From: an uncultured Eubacteriales bacterium | GTDB taxonomy: Bacteria; Bacillota; Clostridia; Saccharofermentanales; Fastidiosipilaceae | Direction: 5' to 3' | DNA: 36,881 nt | Assembly: GCA_902373515.1 (NCBI GenBank) | Contig: CABKML010000016.1 | Location: 1-36,881 of the forward strand | Shown: piece by piece, positions 1 through 6,607 of the stretch | How positions within the stretch are numbered: the first letter of the stretch is position 1 | Layout: every line of letters begins with the position of its first letter | The notes under the pieces: generated by a model | What the model was told of the DNA's origin: nothing | Seen by the model: only the letters and a program-made list of their open reading frames with translations | The model's database searches: none | Translations under genes and position numbers: made by a program

Positions 1-67
1 CTAAAGCATTTATTTTATACAATTTTATTTTATTTATCTCTTATTTGTAATTTATAGCCTTTTATAT

Positions 68-84
68 GTTAAATTTTATTTAAC
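68..84. repeat. small AT-rich inverted repeat downstream of rpe
   Basis: Bases 68-74 and 78-84 are perfect 7-base inverted arms around a 3-base loop. The plus strand continues with a loose T-rich tract and the minus strand with mixed A/T. It may end transcription weakly in one direction, but it has almost no G or C in the stem, so this is only a suggestion. The rest of 1-115 is AT-rich with no gene visible. Confidence 0.25.
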
Positions 85-115
85 GTTTTATTATTCTCGT
101 CGAGATAGCTTTAAT

Positions 116-799
116 TTACAAATTCAAGCGCCGAAACTCGCGCAAACAGGCAGCCGGATCTTTATGATGGAAAACTTCAGTCCCTGCAACCAGCACATCC
201 GCCCCGGCAGCCACAAGCTCTCTGCAATTATGCAACTTTACTCCACCGTCAACTTCAATCAGACAATCTGCATTACGCTCGTCTATCATTTGGCGTAATT
301 CTTTTATCTTTCCTAAAGTGTAATCAATAAACTTTTGTCCGCCATATCCGGGATTAACTGACATTAACAAAACCATATCACATAAAGGTAATAAGTCTTT
401 GATTAAGCATACAGGGGTTCCGGGATTAAGCGCTACAGCAGCACCTAAACCTAAATCTCTTAAAGAACGCAGAGCCTGATCAGGATGTTTACTCGCTTCC
501 AGATGAAATGTAATACTCGAAGCTCCGGCATCCTTGAAACGTTGAAAATACCTTTCCGGTTCAATAATCATAAGATGTAAATCGAGCGGTTTTCGACTCA
601 CTTGTCTGACAGCTGCCAATAAAGGAAAACCGAAAGAAATATTCGGAACGAAAACTCCGTCCATCACATCAAAATGATACATATCGGCTTCCATCTCCAC
701 CTTAGCCAAATCTGCTTGTAAATCGGCAAAATTACAAGCTAAAAGAGAAGGACTTAAATACAACTTCTTGGATTCACCCGCTATATCTGCAATTTTCAT
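116..799 (-). CDS. rpe: ribulose-phosphate 3-epimerase
   Basis: Interconverts D-ribulose 5-phosphate and D-xylulose 5-phosphate in the non-oxidative pentose phosphate pathway (cytoplasmic TIM barrel). The 227-residue product has the family landmarks in order: SPSLLACNFADL near the N terminus, HFDVMDGVFVPN, LDLHLMI, the MSVNPGYGGQKF metal/phosphate loop, and IEVDGGV before the C-terminal phosphate-binding region. Length is normal, with about ten extra N-terminal residues. An AGGAG motif sits about 8 bases before the ATG. It is the last gene of the rplS-rbgA-rnhB-yraN-rpe run, 20 bases after yraN. In many Firmicutes rpe sits beside rsgA/prkC instead, so this placement is a local arrangement. 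Confidence 0.96.
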   Translation of the reverse strand: MKIADIAGESKKLYLSPSLLACNFADLQADLAKVEMEADMYHFDVMDGVFVPNISFGFPLLAAVRQVSRKPLDLHLMIIEPERYFQRFKDAGASSITFHLEASKHPDQALRSLRDLGLGAAVALNPGTPVCLIKDLLPLCDMVLLMSVNPGYGGQKFIDYTLGKIKELRQMIDERNADCLIEVDGGVKLHNCRELVAAGADVLVAGTEVFHHKDPAACLREFRRLNL

Positions 800-819
800 A
801 TAAATCTCCTCTGTTATTG

Positions 820-1275
820 TCAGTCAAGTATAGCACGAAAGCTGAAAAAACTTAGCTGATAATCTGTATAAAAGAACTTTATTCCGCTAACACCGCAAAG
901 TACAGTCCGAGAATTTGCAACGTCAGCCTGTGAATATTTATTTCTCTGCTCAACTAAAACTAAATATAAGTTTCGAATAAGCTTTTTCGTGTACAATTGA
1001 TTCCAGCAATATGCCGCCTTGTACAAACGATGTAATTGTTTGCTGCTTAAAGGGAAATTATCTTCCACTGAATTTCGGCGAAATTTAACTTCAAAAAGAT
1101 ACACAGCCGCCTGCGATTCGGCAGGATTTTCAGCCAATATATCAACTTGACCGGCACCTTGTAATTGCGGCCGCCAATTATGCCGCACAATTTTCCAACC
1201 GCGCATTTTTAAGAAATTACAGACAACTTGTTCCGCTCTTAAACCTTTAACTGTTGTTACTTCCTGTTTTTTCAT
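820..1275 (-). CDS. yraN: YraN family (UPF0102) endonuclease-like protein
   Basis: A 151-residue member of the YraN/UPF0102 family, which has a restriction-endonuclease-like fold related to Holliday junction resolvases; its cellular role is not established. The family core is visible: AEQVVCNFLKMRGW (helix 1), RHNWRP, then GQVDILAE and YLFEVKFRR, giving the D...ExK nuclease triad. The usual GEIDLI motif reads GQVDIL here, so the first acidic position is Gln while the Asp and ExK remain. It lies 79 bases downstream of rnhB, its common partner. A GGAGG sequence is about 12 bases before the ATG, longer than usual; no better in-frame start was seen. Confidence 0.85.
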   Translation of the reverse strand: MKKQEVTTVKGLRAEQVVCNFLKMRGWKIVRHNWRPQLQGAGQVDILAENPAESQAAVYLFEVKFRRNSVEDNFPLSSKQLHRLYKAAYCWNQLYTKKLIRNLYLVLVEQRNKYSQADVANSRTVLCGVSGIKFFYTDYQLSFFSFRAILD

Positions 1276-1354
1276 ATTTTCTTACTGACCTCCCTCTTAA
1301 AAGTACTGCAGGAAGAAAGCGTGAAAACAAGAAAATTAAGACAAAAATTCAAAA

Positions 1355-2122
1355 TTATTCCGGCTGCTTTTTTTCTTTCCATTTACGCAAAAAAAGCTCC
1401 CGATGCCAAATTGTCGGGCCGTATTGATCCAGGGCTTCGTAATGTTCTTTCGTACCATAGCCTTTATTTTTCTGCCACAAATATTCCGGATATTGTTGCG
1501 CCAATTCCGTCATCAGCTGATCCCGGTAAACTTTGGCTAAAATAGAAGCTGCTGCAACAGAATAAGATAAACTGTCACCTTTGGCCGGATGTTCCGATTT
1601 ATACTTCGTTTTATAAGATAAATCAACATAATCCGCTATTACTGCATCAGGCTGAGGTGATAAAGCTTTTAAAGCACGTATCATCGCTCTTTTATCGGCT
1701 TCTAAAATATTATAAGTTGCAATTTCCTCTACCGAAGCTGTTTCAATATGATAAGCCACTGCAGCTTTCTTAATTTGAGCAGCCAAATTTTCTCTTTTTT
1801 TCGCCGTTAACTTCTTGGAATCATCCAAATTAGCCGGACAAGTAAAATCTAAAGGTAAAATTACAGCGGCAACTACCAGAGGGCCGGCCAAACATCCTCG
1901 CCCAACTTCATCCACACCGGCAATTAATCTCGCTCCGGCTTGATATAATTTTTGTTCGTATAAAGACTTTGTAGGATAAAAAAGCTGCCAGAATTTCTCA
2001 GCCGAAACTGCAGAAAGATTAATCCCGACCTCTGCGGCGCCTGCAACTTTTCCCGGCTTTAAATTATTTATATAGCTTGCCAAATCATATGGTTCCGTCT
2101 CTGCAATTTTAGCCTTGGTCAT
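1355..2122 (-). CDS. rnhB: ribonuclease HII
   Basis: Cleaves the RNA strand of RNA-DNA hybrids and removes single ribonucleotides from DNA. The 255-residue length matches Firmicutes RnhB, including a roughly 65-residue N-terminal extension before the catalytic core. The core opens with LIAGVDEVGRGCLAGP, where D71 and E72 are metal ligands. The third acidic ligand is in VIADYVDL (around D164) and the fourth in the SILAKVYRD segment. DDSKKLT is also typical. It starts two bases after the stop of rbgA, so the two are translationally close, and yraN follows. Start codon is ATG in the GTCATAG region at the end of rbgA. Confidence 0.97.
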   Translation of the reverse strand: MTKAKIAETEPYDLASYINNLKPGKVAGAAEVGINLSAVSAEKFWQLFYPTKSLYEQKLYQAGARLIAGVDEVGRGCLAGPLVVAAVILPLDFTCPANLDDSKKLTAKKRENLAAQIKKAAVAYHIETASVEEIATYNILEADKRAMIRALKALSPQPDAVIADYVDLSYKTKYKSEHPAKGDSLSYSVAAASILAKVYRDQLMTELAQQYPEYLWQKNKGYGTKEHYEALDQYGPTIWHRELFLRKWKEKKQPE

Positions 2123-2124
2123 AG

Positions 2125-2982
2125 TTATATTTCCGGTCTTTCCAAACTTATTTTTCCTAAAGTACCGCTCCGAAAATCGTTCAGAAAAGACTTGGCAAAA
2201 CGTTCATAATCCAATTTTCCGCCGGCGCGTAAGCAACCGTAATTTTTAACGGCTTGATCAAATAATGCAGGGCTGAATTCCGCTTTTTCTTCAAGTTTAT
2301 AACGTTGGGCAAGATATTTCCCGTAATTTTCCCACAAATAAGCGAAGCTCCGATATGACAAATTTTCTTTATCCAATATAGTTTCAGGAATTGAACCGAT
2401 CAGCGCCAACAATAACTGCGCTTCCTTTTGCTCAATTTTAGGCCAAAGTAAACCGGGAGTATCCAACCAGGCCAATTTTTGTTCACTGTTAATAATCCAC
2501 TTTGTTTGCCTGGTAACACCGGGTCTATCGGCAGTCAAAGCGCTTTTTCTCCCGACCAAACCGTTTATAAATGTCGATTTACCGACATTCGGTACACCTA
2601 TCACCATTACTTTTAATGCCCGTTTTTCTAAACCGCGTTTAGTAAATTTATCAGTTAATTCTGTCGCATGCGCAAAAATAAAATTCTCCAACAGCTTCAT
2701 TTGGCCTTTTCCCTTACTGCTATAGAGAAAAGCCGGCGTATTAAGACGTTCAAAATAAGAAATCCAGGCACGATTAATCGCCGGATCGGCCAAATCGGAT
2801 TTATTTAATAAAAGTAAATGCAACTTTTGCCGGCAATATTTAGATAATTCCGGGTTACGACTGCTTAAAGGCAAACGAGCATCAGTCATTTCCAAAACAA
2901 TATCAACTAATTTAATTTCCTCATTCAGGCGCTTGAAAGTTTTAGCCATATGACCGGGAAACCACTGAGCTTGTACATCCAT
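2125..2982 (-). CDS. rbgA: ribosome biogenesis GTPase RbgA (YlqF)
   Basis: A circularly permuted GTPase that acts late in 50S subunit assembly. The motif order is diagnostic: the G4 motif (LNKSDLAD) comes before G1 (GVPNVGKST) and G3 (DTPG). The N terminus has the family signature QWFPGHMAKTF. The ATG at 2982 is preferred over the TTG two codons upstream because an AGGAG ribosome binding site lies 7 bases before it and family members begin at this Met. The product is 285 residues. It follows rplS across an intrinsic terminator (3000-3024), so expression probably depends on read-through, and it overlaps functionally with rplS, since both act on the large subunit. Confidence 0.96.
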   Translation of the reverse strand: MDVQAQWFPGHMAKTFKRLNEEIKLVDIVLEMTDARLPLSSRNPELSKYCRQKLHLLLLNKSDLADPAINRAWISYFERLNTPAFLYSSKGKGQMKLLENFIFAHATELTDKFTKRGLEKRALKVMVIGVPNVGKSTFINGLVGRKSALTADRPGVTRQTKWIINSEQKLAWLDTPGLLWPKIEQKEAQLLLALIGSIPETILDKENLSYRSFAYLWENYGKYLAQRYKLEEKAEFSPALFDQAVKNYGCLRAGGKLDYERFAKSFLNDFRSGTLGKISLERPEI

Positions 2983-2999
2983 AAACAACTCCTAATTAC

Positions 3000-3024
3000 A
3001 AAAAAGCAGAGCACACAGCCCTGC
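3000..3024 (-). terminator. intrinsic terminator between rplS and rbgA
   Basis: Read on the minus strand, a 7-base-pair stem (GCAGGGC with GCTCTGC, one G-U pair) closes a TGTGT loop and is followed by six T residues. It lies just after the rplS stop and ends about 11 bases before the AGGAG of rbgA. In position it can act as a partial terminator that sets the ratio of ribosomal protein to assembly factor. Confidence 0.8.
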
Positions 3025-3049
3025 CTGAACGTTTAACTGCAAATAAGAC

Positions 3050-3406
3050 TTACTTCTTAATTGCCAAGCGCTCCTTAACACGAGCAGCCTTACCGGAACG
3101 CTCACGTAAGTAATACAATTTAGCACGACGAACGACACCTTTACGTACAACTTCAATCTTGGAAATTGTCGGGCTGTTAACCGGAATAACACGTTCAATA
3201 CCGACACCGAACGACATACGACGAACTGTGACAGTTTCGCTCAAGCCCTTACCGGACAAGGCAATGATAATACCGTCAAAAACCTGAATACGTTCGCGTT
3301 GACCTTCAGTAATACGAAGATGTAATTTGACGAAATCACCGATATCCAACTTGGGTAAATCGGTGCGTAGTTGACTTTGTTCAACTGCTTTAACTAAATC
3401 TCTCAT
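3050..3406 (-). CDS. rplS: 50S ribosomal protein L19
   Basis: Large-subunit protein at the 30S-50S interface. The 118-residue product has the L19 hallmarks: [54 protein letters not shown], and a basic C-terminal segment [19 protein letters not shown] longer in-frame ORF reaches 3508, but the ATG at 3406 is chosen because a perfect AGGAGG lies 6 bases upstream and the extra N-terminal part has no family match and runs through the promoter. In many Firmicutes rplS directly follows trmD; here it is a separate unit with its own promoter about 70 bases upstream and a leader that may be regulatory. Confidence 0.97.
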   Translation of the reverse strand: MRDLVKAVEQSQLRTDLPKLDIGDFVKLHLRITEGQRERIQVFDGIIIALSGKGLSETVTVRRMSFGVGIERVIPVNSPTISKIEVVRKGVVRRAKLYYLRERSGKAARVKERLAIKK

Positions 3407-3472
3407 GCGTACCTCCTCTAAATTAACACCGGATGTTCTTGCACGCATCGCAGCGGACCACCCTGAAATAAC
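3407..3472 (-). promoter_or_regulatory. rplS leader region, possible L19 leader
   Basis: About 65 transcribed bases separate the predicted start of transcription from the rplS ATG. The leader is richer in G and C than nearby spacers and contains complementary stretches (for example GATG with CATC and CCG with CGG) before the AGGAGG. Firmicutes are known to carry autoregulatory L19 leaders. I could not confirm the conserved structure by eye, so this is a positional suggestion. Confidence 0.3.
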
Positions 3473-3478
3473 CACGAT

Positions 3479-3508
3479 ATTATAGCAGAAATAGGGATAT
3501 AAATGCAA
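3479..3508 (-). promoter_or_regulatory. sigma-A-type promoter of rplS
   Basis: On the minus strand a TATAAT (3479-3484) is preceded by TGC, an extended -10. TTGCAT (3503-3508) sits 18 bases upstream as the -35. Initiation would fall near 3472. Confidence 0.7.
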
Positions 3509-3562
3509 ATAATCGCTTCCAGCAAAGCAAATTTATCACTACTTCGAAGCTAAAATTAACAA

Positions 3563-4246
3563 TCAGATAATCCCGAGAATCAATAAACTGTATAATATAC
3601 CTGTTAACACCGCGAAAACAAGCAATACGATAATACCTACACGTCTGGAACTCTTATTACTGTCTACGCAATTAAAATGATGCGCTTGCGAAACTTTTTG
3701 CAAAACCGGCCATAAACTCAAGTATAGAGCTAAGGAAAGAATAAAGTTAAATGAACTTTTCAGAAGATTGAACGGCAAAATAGCATTAAGCAAAAAAGGA
3801 AGTAAAGTACTTCTGCTCATCGTCGGAATGAATATAGGCGTAAAAATATAATTCCATAAAATCATTGTAATGTTTAAAGTAACTATTCCTAAAAGCAGAC
3901 CGCAGATCAATCTTTTTAAGTTACGTTTGCGGTGGATCGTATACGCTACCGGTAACACAAAGCTTATACAAGCTAAAAAATTCATAATAAATCCTATTAT
4001 TCCACTTTTTGAAGTCGTCAGCATTTGTAAAAACGGCACGGCAAAACACATGGCCAATGAATAAACCGGATTAAGAATGCATGCCGCCAGGACAAAGAAA
4101 ACATCCTTAATATCATATTTCAGAAATGGAACTGACGGTAACAAGGGTATTTCAATAAAAAGCACACTTGTATACGCAATTGCTATAAACAAAGCCGCCA
4201 ATACCAATCTGCTGACGGCAAGAGAACGTTCTTCTCGAATACTCAT
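3563..4246 (-). CDS. ribU: riboflavin ECF transporter S component (RibU)
   Basis: Membrane substrate-binding subunit of an energy-coupling-factor transporter that imports riboflavin. The 227-residue protein has about six hydrophobic segments and the RibU-type N-terminal region SRLVLAALFIAIAYT followed by a loop with FLKYDIKDVFF, the conserved tract seen in RibU proteins. The FMN riboswitch directly upstream is independent support for a flavin substrate. The ATG at 4246 is chosen over a TTG at 4276: AAAGGAG lies 6 bases before it. The ECF energizing module (EcfA, EcfA', EcfT) is not in the window, which is normal because group II S components share an unlinked module. Confidence 0.92.
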   Translation of the reverse strand: MSIREERSLAVSRLVLAALFIAIAYTSVLFIEIPLLPSVPFLKYDIKDVFFVLAACILNPVYSLAMCFAVPFLQMLTTSKSGIIGFIMNFLACISFVLPVAYTIHRKRNLKRLICGLLLGIVTLNITMILWNYIFTPIFIPTMSRSTLLPFLLNAILPFNLLKSSFNFILSLALYLSLWPVLQKVSQAHHFNCVDSNKSSRRVGIIVLLVFAVLTGILYSLLILGII

Positions 4247-4252
4247 AAAAAA

Positions 4253-4281
4253 CTCCTTTAAAGACAAGTGCCTCAAAGAAG
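4253..4281 (-). promoter_or_regulatory. possible Shine-Dalgarno sequestering hairpin of ribU
   Basis: The ribU ribosome binding site AAAGGAG (4253-4259) can pair along all seven bases with CTTCTTT (4275-4281), including one G-U pair, across a 15-base loop. It lies between the FMN riboswitch and the start codon, and no T-tract follows the aptamer, so control of translation is more likely than termination. This is inference from sequence complementarity. Confidence 0.5.
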
Positions 4282-4304
4282 TCTAACAACTGAAAGCAAT
4301 TAAA

Positions 4305-4417
4305 CGTTTTCTCCCATCCGGACTTTAACTGTCGGTTTCGGAATTACACCGAATCTATGGCGAACCATTCGTGGACTATTACCACCGGTAAGGAATTTCA
4401 CCTATCCCTGAAAACAC
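4305..4417 (-). ncRNA. FMN riboswitch (RFN element)
   Basis: The conserved aptamer is easy to follow on the minus strand: P1 left arm GTTTTC (4410-4415), AGGGATAGGTGAAATTCC, the TACCGGTGGTAATAGTCC core, GTGTAATTCCGAAACCGAC, AAGTCCGGATGGGAGA, and P1 right arm GAAAAC. It binds flavin mononucleotide and in this class represses riboflavin import or synthesis when FMN is abundant. It lies about 60 bases ahead of ribU. Confidence 0.97.
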
Positions 4418-4442
4418 AATGTCTGCTAATTAATTTGTCTGT

Positions 4443-4471
4443 ATTATAACAATCCGCCTCCCGCTCGACAA
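4443..4471 (-). promoter_or_regulatory. promoter of the FMN riboswitch-ribU unit
   Basis: TATAAT (4443-4448) with an upstream TG one base away, and TTGTCG (4466-4471) exactly 17 bases upstream. Transcription would begin around 4436, about 20 bases before the aptamer. Confidence 0.75.
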
Positions 4472-4518
4472 TATCAAACTGACTGAAATTATGTAAAATA
4501 TTGCGCGGAAGCATAATT

Positions 4519-5892
4519 CTATTTTTTAGGTTCAGCGGACTTCTTATTTTTTGCCTTAACCTTATCCGCTTTAGCCGCAGCTTTCTCTCTGTAAGCATCA
4601 CTGGCCAATTTCCAATTACCGTCATTACTTCGGCTTAAGCCCTCAATTTGAGGCCAGGATGACATACAATAATAATTGTATACACCGAGACCTATAGCCT
4701 GAACTAAAGTATTTTGATTATCTTCATCGGCAATCCAACGCAAATCATCTTCATTGGAAATAAAACCGCATTGTAAAGCGGCGGAAACATAACCCGTTTC
4801 CCTCAAGGAAGTATAATTAGCTTGGCCTACGTGGGCAGAGGCATCGGCTGTTCTGGCAAAATAAGTAATCTTACTCGCTACAGCATCATATATATTTGCT
4901 GCCAAACTTTGCCTTTCCTTATCATTTTTATAATAGTAAGACGGATTAGCTCTTTCTTTGGCGGCGAAAGCAAAATTACCGTTACTTTCCGGTTTGCCGC
5001 CCATATCCTTCAACTCTTTTTCAAAAATAAAATCACTTGTTAAATAATAAGTTTCGAATCCCTGATTTGACTTTTCCAACTGACTCGAAGCACTCATATT
5101 CAAGGAAAGTAAAATAACCTGGCGGAATTGAGCCTCTAAATCCAGCAATTGCCTCATTTTAGGACTTACACCGTAACCCCAGGCCATCCCCATTCCGGAT
5201 TTTTCTTTCGGTAAATCCTGCCTGTCATTATTTCTTTCCTTCATCTCTTCCGTTCCGCTTGCCAACTCTTCCAACCATTTACCGTCAGCCTGTATTTTGT
5301 CCAGGTGCGGTTTTATCGCTTCGATTGCGTAATCTCCCGCTGCAGCTATTCTGGCATGTAAAGAACGCCAATCGTTATTTTCTCTTAACAAGATAACTTT
5401 TGCACCCATATTTTCCAGAACAACTTTTAACTTATTAGCTAAAGAAATGGTTATGTTTGCTTCTATAAACGATTTACCGTCCGCTTCACCGCTTGAACCT
5501 AAATCAAGCGTACTGCCGTGTGTCGGGTCAAGAAAAACGACAGCATCGGTCAACGGCTTATTTTTCAGATTGCGCTGATTAAACGCCGCCATATCAACAT
5601 CTATATGGACAGGAACACTTGCAGCTGCCGGCCACATCTCCCAGGCGCCTTTAGTCTCCGTTTGACTGTTTTTCTTACTGACTTCTTGCGGACTGTAACG
5701 AATTTCTACCGGTATTTTCTCCTGCACTTCTTCTTTAACTTCTACCGGCTTTTGCTGAGCTTTACGCATCTTATTATCACCTAAAGTAGGGACATCAACC
5801 CGATAGCACGAAGTTAAGGTAAAGACTAAACTTAAACTCAATATAAAAGCTGCCACCCGCTTTGACAACCTGCTTCTTAATCTTCGCTTCAT
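4519..5892 (-). CDS. lipoprotein with degenerate N-acetylmuramoyl-L-alanine amidase (Amidase_3) domain
   Basis: A 457-residue predicted lipoprotein: a basic N terminus, a hydrophobic segment and the lipobox LTSC with the lipidated Cys at 29. Residues 115-400 follow the zinc amidase_3 fold: VVFLDPTHGS (H125), an Asp/Glu ligand position E144 in FIEANITISL, and a C-terminal LRETGYVSAALQCGFISNEDD. Two active-site positions differ from the family. The usual SIHAN motif reads SLNMS, so the zinc-ligand His is N265. The catalytic Glu of the xELGFISN motif is Q374. About 65 extra residues (roughly 189-255) sit before the SLNMS strand. The C-terminal tail is Lys/Ala-rich. It probably binds peptidoglycan without cutting it, though other catalytic solutions cannot be excluded. 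AGGGG lies 8 bases before the ATG. Confidence 0.82.
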   Translation of the reverse strand: MKRRLRSRLSKRVAAFILSLSLVFTLTSCYRVDVPTLGDNKMRKAQQKPVEVKEEVQEKIPVEIRYSPQEVSKKNSQTETKGAWEMWPAAASVPVHIDVDMAAFNQRNLKNKPLTDAVVFLDPTHGSTLDLGSSGEADGKSFIEANITISLANKLKVVLENMGAKVILLRENNDWRSLHARIAAAGDYAIEAIKPHLDKIQADGKWLEELASGTEEMKERNNDRQDLPKEKSGMGMAWGYGVSPKMRQLLDLEAQFRQVILLSLNMSASSQLEKSNQGFETYYLTSDFIFEKELKDMGGKPESNGNFAFAAKERANPSYYYKNDKERQSLAANIYDAVASKITYFARTADASAHVGQANYTSLRETGYVSAALQCGFISNEDDLRWIADEDNQNTLVQAIGLGVYNYYCMSSWPQIEGLSRSNDGNWKLASDAYREKAAAKADKVKAKNKKSAEPKK

Positions 5893-5936
5893 AATCCGAA
5901 CCCCTGACTATTAATCTGTATCAGTTATATTAACAC

Positions 5937-5963
5937 AAAAAAAGCTGACAGTTACGTCAGCTT
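5937..5963 (-). terminator. dps: intrinsic terminator of the dps gene
   Basis: On the minus strand AAGCTGAC and GTCAGCTT form a perfect 8-base-pair stem around a 6-base loop, followed by seven T residues. It lies 26 bases after the dps stop codon and insulates the amidase-like gene downstream. Confidence 0.92.
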
Positions 5964-5988
5964 CAAAAGCAATGTGCCGAAATTCCTA

Positions 5989-6432
5989 TCAATCGCTGAT
6001 AGTCATATGTAACATCCACAAAGCTTTATTAAAGTAAGCAATTTCATCATCCAACATGACAACTGTCGCATCAGCTCCGATTTCATCGGCATATTTTCTG
6101 ATTTTTACAGCTAAATCCCTTTGTAATTTCATATCATGATACCAAATATTGTAAGCATCGCTATACTCAACTTCAGCAGAATCTTTTTCTTCGATTGTAG
6201 CTAATTGCAAATACGATTTCAGTGTAGCCGGCGGGCAGACACCGTTAATTCTCAAATGTTCCGCCACTTCGTCCAATAATTCCGCCCATTTCATATATTG
6301 TGTTTCCAAATATTTGTGTGCTGTAATAAAAGCCTTGCCTTTAACATTCCAATGCAAGTTGCAAACTTTGATATAACCCAAGCCATAATTTGCACAATAA
6401 ACATTGAGCATTTCCTGTAACTTCTTATCCAT
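5989..6432 (-). CDS. dps: Dps family ferritin-like DNA-protection protein
   Basis: Dps proteins form 12-subunit shells that oxidise and store iron with hydrogen peroxide and protect DNA. The 147-residue product carries the intersubunit ferroxidase ligands H27, H39, D54 and E58, in NLHWNVKG, AHKYLE and LLDEVAEHLR. The spacing (12, 15, 4) is exactly that of Listeria Dps (H31, H43, D58, E62). Length is slightly below the usual 155-165 with no DNA-binding basic tail, so it may store iron without binding DNA. It is monocistronic: a terminator follows and a divergent gene lies upstream. A 16-base palindrome 33-48 bases before the start codon is a candidate repressor site. Confidence 0.93.
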   Translation of the reverse strand: MDKKLQEMLNVYCANYGLGYIKVCNLHWNVKGKAFITAHKYLETQYMKWAELLDEVAEHLRINGVCPPATLKSYLQLATIEEKDSAEVEYSDAYNIWYHDMKLQRDLAVKIRKYADEIGADATVVMLDDEIAYFNKALWMLHMTISD

Positions 6433-6464
6433 TCCACTTACCTCTTCCTATAGTTTATTTATGC

Positions 6465-6480
6465 TTAAATGATAATTTAA
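6465..6480. promoter_or_regulatory. palindrome upstream of dps, candidate metal/peroxide repressor site
   Basis: TTAAAT and ATTTAA are perfect arms around GATA, placed where a dps promoter would be expected. It partly resembles the AT-rich PerR/Fur class of operators, which control dps in Firmicutes, but does not match either consensus fully. Confidence 0.35.
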
Positions 6481-6508
6481 TTCTCAATTATTAGCTATGA
6501 CTAACGGC

Positions 6509-6529
6509 ATAAACTTACAAAAAGTTTAT
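6509..6529. repeat. 8-5-8 inverted repeat between dps and the ABC exporter
   Basis: ATAAACTT (6509-6516) and AAGTTTAT (6522-6529) are perfect arms around a 5-base spacer. It lies in the divergent intergenic region, about 49-69 bases upstream of the exporter -10. It may be an operator for either gene. Confidence 0.4.
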
Positions 6530-6574
6530 ATTTTACCTTTCCCGCCGGAAAATAAATTTTTTCAAGTGACAAAA

Positions 6575-6583
6575 TGCTATACT
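6575..6583 (+). promoter_or_regulatory. extended -10 promoter of the ABC exporter pair
   Basis: TGC followed by TATACT (6578-6583) forms an extended -10 about 25 bases before the ATG at 6608. No good -35 hexamer lies 16-18 bases upstream. Confidence 0.5.
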
Positions 6584-6607
6584 TAATACGTAAGAAACGA
6601 GGCTCAT

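Noticed and set aside
1321..1545. 74-codon plus-strand ORF over the end of rnhB
   Set aside because: It is antisense to rnhB, has no ribosome binding site and resembles no family; a shadow of the real gene.
3407..3508. Longer rplS reading frame with 34 more N-terminal residues
   Set aside because: It spans the promoter and leader; the AGGAGG and family start support the ATG at 3406.
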